In this document: positions 59,048 to 64,000 of the stretch, piece after piece | How positions within the stretch are numbered: the first letter of the stretch is position 1 | Layout of the letters: each line of letters starts with the position of its first letter | Source: Blastococcus sp. TML/M2B | GTDB lineage: Bacteria > Actinomycetota > Actinomycetes > Mycobacteriales > Geodermatophilaceae | DNA: 64,000 bases | Assembly (NCBI RefSeq): GCF_016612865.1 | Contig: NZ_JAENZZ010000001.1 | Coordinates: forward strand, 992,001-1,056,000 | Direction of reading: 5' to 3' | Position numbers and translations under genes: made by a program | The notes under the pieces: model-generated | The model's database searches: none | What the model was told of the DNA's origin: nothing | Seen by the model: only the letters and a program-made list of their open reading frames with translations

Positions 59048-60475
59048 ATGAGCAGCCAGGAGCGCACGTACGACGTCGTCGTCCTCGGAGCCGGGTCGAC
59101 GGGCGAGAACGTCGCCGACGTCGTCGTCCGCGGGGGCCTCTCCGCGGTCCTGGTGGAGAGCGAGCTGGTCGGCGGCGAGTGCTCCTACTGGGCCTGCATG
59201 CCCAGCAAGACGCTGCTGCGCGGCACCGAGGTGCTCGCCGAGGCGCGGGCGGTCGACGGCGCGGCGCAGGCGGTGACCGGCGAGCAGGACGTCGCCGCGA
59301 CCCTCGCCCGGCGGAACTCGTTCACCCACGACTGGGACGACTCGAGCCAGGTGAGCTGGGTCGAGGGCGCCGGCATCGACCTGCTGCGCGGCACCGGGCG
59401 GCTGGCCGGGGAGCGCACGGTCGTCGTCACCGATGCCGCGGGCCGCGAGACGCGGCTGACCGCCCGGCACGCCGTCGCCGTGTGCACCGGATCGGTGGGC
59501 AGGCTGCCGCCGGTCGAGGGGCTGTCCGACGTCCGGCCCTGGGGCCCGCGGGACGCGACGAGCGCGAAGGAGGCGCCGGGCCGGCTGCTGGTCCTGGGCG
59601 GCGGCTACGTCGGGTGCGAGATGGCCACGGCCTGGCAGGCGCTGGGCGCGCAGGTCACGCTGCTGCAGCGCGGGGACCGGCTGCTGCCCCGCTCGGAGCC
59701 GCAGGCGGGCGACGCCGTCGCCGCCTCCCTGCGCGACCTGGGCGTCGACGTGCGCTTCGGCGTCGACGTCACCGCCGCCCGCCGCGACGGTGACGAGGTG
59801 GTGCTCACGACGTCGGACGGCGAGGTCCGCGGCGACGAGGTGCTGGTCGCGATCGGCCGGGCCGCGCGCACCGGCGACATCGGGCTGGACACCGTGGGCC
59901 TGGAGCCGGGGGAGTACCTGCCGGTCGACGACACGTTGCAGGTCGAGGGGCGGCCCTGGTTGTACGGCGTCGGCGACGCCAACGGCCGTCAGCTGCTCAC
60001 GCACATGGGCAAGTACCAGGCCCGCCAGGCCGCGGCGGCGATCGTCGCCCGCGCCCGCGGCGAGCAGGCGGACGGCGCCCCGTGGTCGGCGACCGCCGCG
60101 ACCGCCGATCACGCGGCCACGCCCTCGGTGGTCTTCACCTCTCCGCAGGTCGCGGCCGTCGGCCGCACCGCCGCGCAGGCCGCCGAGCAGGGGCTGCCGC
60201 ACCGGGTGCTGGAGTACCCGATCGGCAGCATCGCCGGGGCCTCGGTGTTCGCCGACGGCTACACCGGCACGGCGATCGCCGTCGTCGACACCGAGCGCGA
60301 GGTGCTGCTCGGGGTGACGTTCATCGGTCCCGGCGTCGCCGAGCTGCTGCACGCGGCGACGGTCGCCGTCGTCGGCGAGGTGCCGATCGCCCGGCTCTGG
60401 CACGCCGTCCCGTCCTACCCGACGATCAGCGAGATCTGGCTCCGCCTGCTGGAGACCTGGCGCGACGGCGACTGA
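59048..60475 (+). CDS. Pyridine nucleotide-disulfide oxidoreductase (dihydrolipoyl dehydrogenase/mercuric reductase-like)
   Basis: The 475-residue flavoprotein has an N-terminal FAD site (VVVLGAGSTGENVAD), the redox pair C45-x4-C50 in GGECSYWACMPSK, and an NAD(P)H site VLGGGYVGCEMATAWQALGA. The second FAD motif is GVGDANGRQLLTHMGKYQ, and the C-terminal active-site pair is HAVPSYPTISEIW. It belongs to the group that includes dihydrolipoamide, mycothione and mercuric reductases. Trp-Ala in the redox loop is unusual for classic Lpd (usually GCIPSK-like) and suggests a different disulfide substrate. A 16-bp tandem repeat begins in its last codons. Confidence 0.88.
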   Translation: MSSQERTYDVVVLGAGSTGENVADVVVRGGLSAVLVESELVGGECSYWACMPSKTLLRGTEVLAEARAVDGAAQAVTGEQDVAATLARRNSFTHDWDDSSQVSWVEGAGIDLLRGTGRLAGERTVVVTDAAGRETRLTARHAVAVCTGSVGRLPPVEGLSDVRPWGPRDATSAKEAPGRLLVLGGGYVGCEMATAWQALGAQVTLLQRGDRLLPRSEPQAGDAVAASLRDLGVDVRFGVDVTAARRDGDEVVLTTSDGEVRGDEVLVAIGRAARTGDIGLDTVGLEPGEYLPVDDTLQVEGRPWLYGVGDANGRQLLTHMGKYQARQAAAAIVARARGEQADGAPWSATAATADHAATPSVVFTSPQVAAVGRTAAQAAEQGLPHRVLEYPIGSIAGASVFADGYTGTAIAVVDTEREVLLGVTFIGPGVAELLHAATVAVVGEVPIARLWHAVPSYPTISEIWLRLLETWRDGD

Positions 60476-60509
60476 TCGCGACGGCGACTGATCGAGACGG
60501 CGACTGGTC
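60462..60509 (+). repeat. 16-bp direct tandem repeat, three copies
   Basis: GCGACGGCGACTGATC occurs at 60462-60477 and 60478-60493. A third copy with two changes, GAGACGGCGACTGGTC, is at 60494-60509. The first copy includes the stop codon of the disulfide reductase gene, so the repeat appears to have grown outward from the coding end. Confidence 0.9.
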
Positions 60510-60542
60510 GACCTGTCGACACGTCGCCGCATCGACCCGCTC

Positions 60543-60572
60543 GAGGGGCAGAAATGGCCATTTCTGCCCCTC
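60543..60572. terminator. 30-bp perfect palindrome, bidirectional terminator/repeat element
   Basis: The 30 bases form a perfect palindrome centred on AAATGGCCATTT. It lies between the convergent disulfide reductase and transglutaminase genes and includes the stop codon of the latter. It shares 17 contiguous bases with the element at 43499-43522, which suggests a repeat family also used as terminator. Confidence 0.8.
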
Positions 60573-61356
60573 AGGGCAGGGGGAACGGGGTGTCGTCGGG
60601 GGCGGGCAGCTCGCCGGCGGTGGTCGCGGTGACGGTCATGCCCTCGAACCGGGCGACGCCGCCGAGCGTGGTGAGGAAGGCGGTGTCGGCGGCGTCCCGG
60701 CCGGCGCAGATGCGGACCAGCGAGCGGGTCGGGGCGAGCCGGGTCGCGTCGACCACGCACCAGGTGCCGTCGACGTCGGCCTCGACGACGGCGTGGAAGT
60801 CCATCGGCTGCAGGCCGGGTGCGTAGACGGCGACCAGCCGGGCCGGGACCTCCAGCGCGCGCAGCAGCGTGATCGTCAGGTGCGCGTAGTCGCGGCACAC
60901 GCCCTGACCGGTCAGCAGCGTGTCGACGGCGGTGTCCACCGGCCGGCTGGACCCGGCGGTGTAGGTCAGCCGCCGGTGCACCCAGGCGGCGACGGCGGAG
61001 ACCAGCTCGGCCCGCGGCAGGGTCGCGTCGAACTCGCGGTGCGCGAACCCCTCCAGCTGGTCCGACGGGCAGTAGCGGCTGGGGCGCAGCGCGATGGCCC
61101 AGTCGGCCGGGGTCACCCGGCGCGGTGCGCCGCCGTCCTCGACCGACGCCGAGTAGGTGATCGTCGTGGCGCCGTCCCGGAGGTCGAGCCGGTGCACGCG
61201 CGCGCCGTCGACCTCGACCTCCTCCGGCTCCAGGAACGTGCCACCGGAGACGACGGTGAGCTGCTCGGTGACGGGGGTGGGCACCGCGACCTGCAGCAGC
61301 GCGGTCGCCGGGGCGGGGGAGGAGAGGGAGAGCGAGGCGGCGACGTCGATGCGCAT
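60571..61356 (-). CDS. Transglutaminase-like cysteine protease-fold protein
   Basis: The ATG at 61356 gives 261 residues. An N-terminal beta domain (RIDVAASLSLSSPAPATALL, EVDGARVHRLDLRDG) is followed by a transglutaminase core with Cys154 in GQGVCRDYAHL, His188 in MDFHAVVEA and Asp203 in VVDATRLAP. The catalytic triad is complete. Bacterial members are usually peptidases or amidases rather than protein cross-linkers. No signal peptide is present, so it should act in the cytoplasm. In many actinobacteria such genes accompany alpha-E/ATP-grasp peptide-ligase genes, which are absent here. Confidence 0.88.
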   Translation of the reverse strand: MRIDVAASLSLSSPAPATALLQVAVPTPVTEQLTVVSGGTFLEPEEVEVDGARVHRLDLRDGATTITYSASVEDGGAPRRVTPADWAIALRPSRYCPSDQLEGFAHREFDATLPRAELVSAVAAWVHRRLTYTAGSSRPVDTAVDTLLTGQGVCRDYAHLTITLLRALEVPARLVAVYAPGLQPMDFHAVVEADVDGTWCVVDATRLAPTRSLVRICAGRDAADTAFLTTLGGVARFEGMTVTATTAGELPAPDDTPFPLP

Positions 61357-61502
61357 GCGGGCATGGTGACCGGTGCCGAGCCGCGCTGCCGGTCGGCAAC
61401 GCGATCGACCCGGGATCCTCACCTCGCGTTCACGCGCGCTGTGCCCGACGGCACGCCGGTCCGCCGGACCGTCCCGCCGCCGCCCGTGGTGGAGTGGGGA
61501 AC

Positions 61503-62300
61503 GTGCAGTTCACCGCCTCCGCCGCCCCCTGGCAGCGCTACATCGCACTCGGCGACTCCTTCACCGAGGGGCTGAACGACGCCGATCCGGAGCGCCCCGA
61601 CCACTACCGCGGCTGGGCCGACCTGCTCGCCGGGCACCTGGCCGCCGCGACCGGGGTCGACGTCGAGTACGCCAACCTGGCGATCCGCGGCCGGCTGCTG
61701 CGCCAGGTCGTCGAGGAGCAGGTGCCCGTCGCGCTGGAGGCCCGGCCGGACCTGGTCAGCATCGTCGCCGGCGGCAACGACCTGATGCGCCCGGGTGCCG
61801 ATCCCGACGAGCTGGCCGCGACCCTCGAGGCGGCCGTCGTCCGCTTCCGGTCGGCCGGCGCCGACGTGCTGCTGGCCACCGGCGTCGACACCCGCAACAC
61901 CCCGATCCTGCGCCGGGCGCGCGGCAGGATCGCCGTCTTCAACGCCGACATCTGGTCGATCGCCGCCCGCACCGGCGCCGCCGTCCTCGACCAGTGGGGC
62001 GCGGGCTGGATCCAGGACTCCCGGCTGTGGGACGCCGACCGCATCCACCTCACCACCGAGGGGCACCGCCGCATGGGCCTGGCCGCGGCGGCCGCGCTCG
62101 GCGTGCCGGTCGGCGACGACGGCTGGCGGACGCCGCTGTCCCCGCAGCCACCGCGCGCGTTCCGCGTGGCGGTCGCCGAGGAGGCCGCCTGGGTGCGCGG
62201 GTACGTCGGCCCGTGGATCGGCCGGCGGCTGCGCGGCACCTCGTCCGGGGACGGGCGCGAGCCCAAGCGCCCCGTGCCGCTCGCGCTGCCCCGCCCCTAG
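61503..62300 (+). CDS. SGNH/GDSL-family hydrolase
   Basis: The GTG at 61503, behind GGAG, gives about 265 residues. SGNH blocks are present: nucleophile Ser19 in ALGDSFTEG, the block II glycine near YANLAIRGRLL, VAGGNDLMRPG (block III Asn) and WDADRIHLTTEGH (block V Asp-x-x-His). No signal peptide is seen. Such enzymes hydrolyse acyl esters of lipids, carbohydrates or other small molecules. The substrate is unknown. An in-frame GTG at 61494 is an alternative start. It is convergent with the GGDEF-EAL gene with a three-base gap between stops. Confidence 0.9.
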   Translation: MQFTASAAPWQRYIALGDSFTEGLNDADPERPDHYRGWADLLAGHLAAATGVDVEYANLAIRGRLLRQVVEEQVPVALEARPDLVSIVAGGNDLMRPGADPDELAATLEAAVVRFRSAGADVLLATGVDTRNTPILRRARGRIAVFNADIWSIAARTGAAVLDQWGAGWIQDSRLWDADRIHLTTEGHRRMGLAAAAALGVPVGDDGWRTPLSPQPPRAFRVAVAEEAAWVRGYVGPWIGRRLRGTSSGDGREPKRPVPLALPRP

Positions 62301-62303
62301 GGA

Positions 62304-64000
62304 TCAGTCCTCGGGGTCCTCGGCGAACTCGTCGAACAGGCCGAACTTCCCGGTGTCGTCCGTCGCGAGCACGACGCGGCGCGGCGGGTCGACGTCGGCC
62401 GACCGCTGCTGCGGCACGATCGGCGTCTCCAGGGCGTCGGGCAGCAGCGCGCCGGCGACGTCCTCCGCCGGGGTGTCGGTGACCTCGCCGATGAGCACCG
62501 CGGCCGGGCTCGGCAGCGGCGCGGGCCGGCCGAAGGCGTAGCCCTGGGCCATGGCGCAGCCGTGGTCGAGCAGCCAGGCGGCCTGGTCGAGGTCCTCGAT
62601 GCCCTCGGCGATGACCTGGAGGCCCATGCCGCGGCCGAGCTGGAGCAGACCCTGCACCAGCGCCGCGGTCGCGGGCTCGGCGACGACGTCGGCGACGAAC
62701 GAGCGGTCGATCTTCAGCGTGTGGATCGGCAGCCGGTGCAGGGCGGTGATCGCCGAGTAACCGGTGCCGAAGTCGTCGAGGGCCAGGGTCACGCCCTGGT
62801 CGGTGACGACGGCGACGGAGTGCAGCGTGGCCTCGGCGGCGAACAGCGCCGTCGACTCGGTGATCTCCAGCTCCAGCCGCTCCGGCGCCAGCCCGGACTC
62901 CTCGAGGGCGGCGGCGACGAGCTCGCTGAAGCCGTCCTCGGCCAGGTGCCGCGCCGACACGTTGACGTGCACCCGCAGGTCGTCGGGCCAGGTGGCGGCG
63001 TCGTGGCAGGCGCGGCGGAGCACCCACGCGCCGAGCTTGGAGGTGAGCCGGTTGTTCTCCGCGGCGTCCAGGAAGGCGCCCGGCGGGAGCAGCCCGCGGG
63101 TGGGGTGCTGCCAGCGGATGAGCGCCTCGTAGCCGAGCAGCGACTCGTCGGCCAGGTGCACGATCGGCTGGTAGAACAGCCGCAGCTCGTCGTTGTCGAG
63201 CGCGTGCCGCAGGTCGACCTCGAGTTGGAGGGCGTCGACGTCGCTGTCGCTGAGGGCGCCCTCGTGCACCTCGACGCGGGCGCGGCTGCCGTCGACCTTG
63301 GCCCGGTTCAGCGCGCTCTGCGCCTGGCGCAGCAGGTCGTCGGGGGTGAGGTCGGAGCCCAGGGTCAGCCCGACGCTGGCCGAGAGGGTGATCTCGCGGT
63401 CGAGGACGACGAAGGGCTCGTCGAGCACGCTGAGCAGCCGCTCGGCCAGCGCGCGCAGGCCCTCGAGGTCCTCGACGTCCTCGGCGACGACGAGGAACTC
63501 GTCGGCCCCGAGCCGGACGGCGGTGTCCTCGACGCGGGTGCTCCAGCGCAGCCGGTCGGCGACCTGGCTGAGCAGCATGTCGCCGGCCTCGTGGCCGAGG
63601 GTGTCGTTGACCGCGCGGAAGCGGTCGAGGTTGAGGTGCACCAGCCCGACCTGCAGGCCGCGGCGGCGGGAGAGCGCGACCGCGTGCCGCAGCCTGTCGG
63701 TGAGCGCGCGGCGGTTGGGCAGCCCGGTCAGCGGGTCGGTGAACGCCCGGCGGACGAGGTCGTCCTCGGCGCGGCGGCGGTCGGTGACGTCGACCAGCGA
63801 GAGGACGACGAACTGCGGGACGCCGTTGTTGTGCCGGACCACCTCGTGGGCCTGCACGACCCACAGCTCGGTGCCGTCGGAGCGGCGCAGCCGGCGCTCG
63901 CCGTCGAGGAGCAGGTTCGGGTCCAGCGGCGGCTCACCGGGCGCCGGCTCGATCCCCAGGTCGCCGACCGGGGGGTCGTCGGGGTGGGCCAGCGAGGTCG
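62304..64000 (-). CDS. PAS-GGDEF-EAL cyclic-di-GMP protein (5' end beyond window)
   Basis: The open frame runs off the right edge, so the N-terminus is missing. Visible parts are the end of a PAS domain (RRLRRSDGTELWVVQAHEVV, then VVLSLVDVTDRRRAE), a GGDEF domain and an EAL domain. The GGDEF signature is LGADEF, with the first Gly changed to Ala, so cyclase activity is doubtful. The EAL domain keeps GYEALIRW, HVNVSARHL, ESTALF, DDFGTGYSAI, LKIDRSFV and EGIED, which predicts active cyclic-di-GMP phosphodiesterase. A tail of about 60 residues follows (VVLATDDTGKFGLFDEF). Oligoribonuclease, encoded in this window, would finish pGpG breakdown. Confidence 0.92.
   Translation of the reverse strand, partial: TSLAHPDDPPVGDLGIEPAPGEPPLDPNLLLDGERRLRRSDGTELWVVQAHEVVRHNNGVPQFVVLSLVDVTDRRRAEDDLVRRAFTDPLTGLPNRRALTDRLRHAVALSRRRGLQVGLVHLNLDRFRAVNDTLGHEAGDMLLSQVADRLRWSTRVEDTAVRLGADEFLVVAEDVEDLEGLRALAERLLSVLDEPFVVLDREITLSASVGLTLGSDLTPDDLLRQAQSALNRAKVDGSRARVEVHEGALSDSDVDALQLEVDLRHALDNDELRLFYQPIVHLADESLLGYEALIRWQHPTRGLLPPGAFLDAAENNRLTSKLGAWVLRRACHDAATWPDDLRVHVNVSARHLAEDGFSELVAAALEESGLAPERLELEITESTALFAAEATLHSVAVVTDQGVTLALDDFGTGYSAITALHRLPIHTLKIDRSFVADVVAEPATAALVQGLLQLGRGMGLQVIAEGIEDLDQAAWLLDHGCAMAQGYAFGRPAPLPSPAAVLIGEVTDTPAEDVAGALLPDALETPIVPQQRSADVDPPRRVVLATDDTGKFGLFDEFAEDPED

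Overview
The window is very GC-rich chromosomal DNA from an actinobacterium, most likely Geodermatophilaceae or a close relative. This is an inference from composition and gene content: a bifunctional F420-precursor synthase (FO synthase), a dynamin-like GTPase pair, an actinobacterial TetR/acyl-CoA carboxylase locus, many GTG starts and several likely leaderless promoters. There is no rRNA and no CRISPR array. Two tRNA genes are present, tRNA-Lys(CTT) and tRNA-His(GTG).

Region 1 (1-14.7 kb) looks like an accessory island. It ends exactly at the 3' end of tRNA-Lys and is partly richer in AT than the rest. It holds an AbiEii-like nucleotidyltransferase, a PAS protein, a MerR/TipAS regulator divergent from an amidohydrolase, an unknown zinc-ribbon protein, a long non-coding stretch with hairpins, a complete MobF-type relaxase-helicase, an AlpA/excisionase-like HTH protein, and the overlapping RNA-repair pair Hen1-Pnkp. 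No integrase is visible, so the island either continues left of the window or has decayed.

Region 2 (14.9-30.1 kb) is mostly housekeeping and envelope functions: a lipoprotein L,D-transpeptidase, a BNR-repeat protein coupled to a MoaD-like carrier, DapA, a beta-oxidation pair, two coupled dynamin-like GTPases (DynA/DynB-like), a chemoreceptor, a disrupted pectinacetylesterase, FKBP and other lipoproteins, and a CPBP protease. Region 3 (30.2-38.4 kb) has an FMN-dependent 2-hydroxyacid oxidase divergent from a P450-TetR-ferredoxin-P450 cluster. The two P450 genes are recent duplicates, and the two promoters share a common element. An AhpD-like protein, a CopB-type copper ATPase with a CsoR-type operator, and tRNA-His follow.

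Region 4 (38.4-52.1 kb) has oligoribonuclease, an SseB-like membrane protein, an AccR-like TetR divergent from an acyl-CoA carboxylase/acyl-CoA dehydrogenase operon (leucine catabolism type), two secreted or surface proteins (one with an Asn-Gly repeat domain), a cupin and a quinone oxidoreductase. Region 5 (52.1-64 kb) has FbiC, a tightly overlapping sigma/anti-sigma/ABC-transporter operon, a flavin reductase, a flavoprotein disulfide reductase, a transglutaminase-like protein, an SGNH hydrolase, and a PAS-GGDEF-EAL protein cut by the window edge.

Between about 24.9 and 46.7 kb at least eight single-base indels and one in-frame stop break otherwise well-conserved genes. None is apparent in the other 42 kb. 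This points to a locally poor assembly more than to biology, and it must be settled before any of those genes is called a pseudogene.
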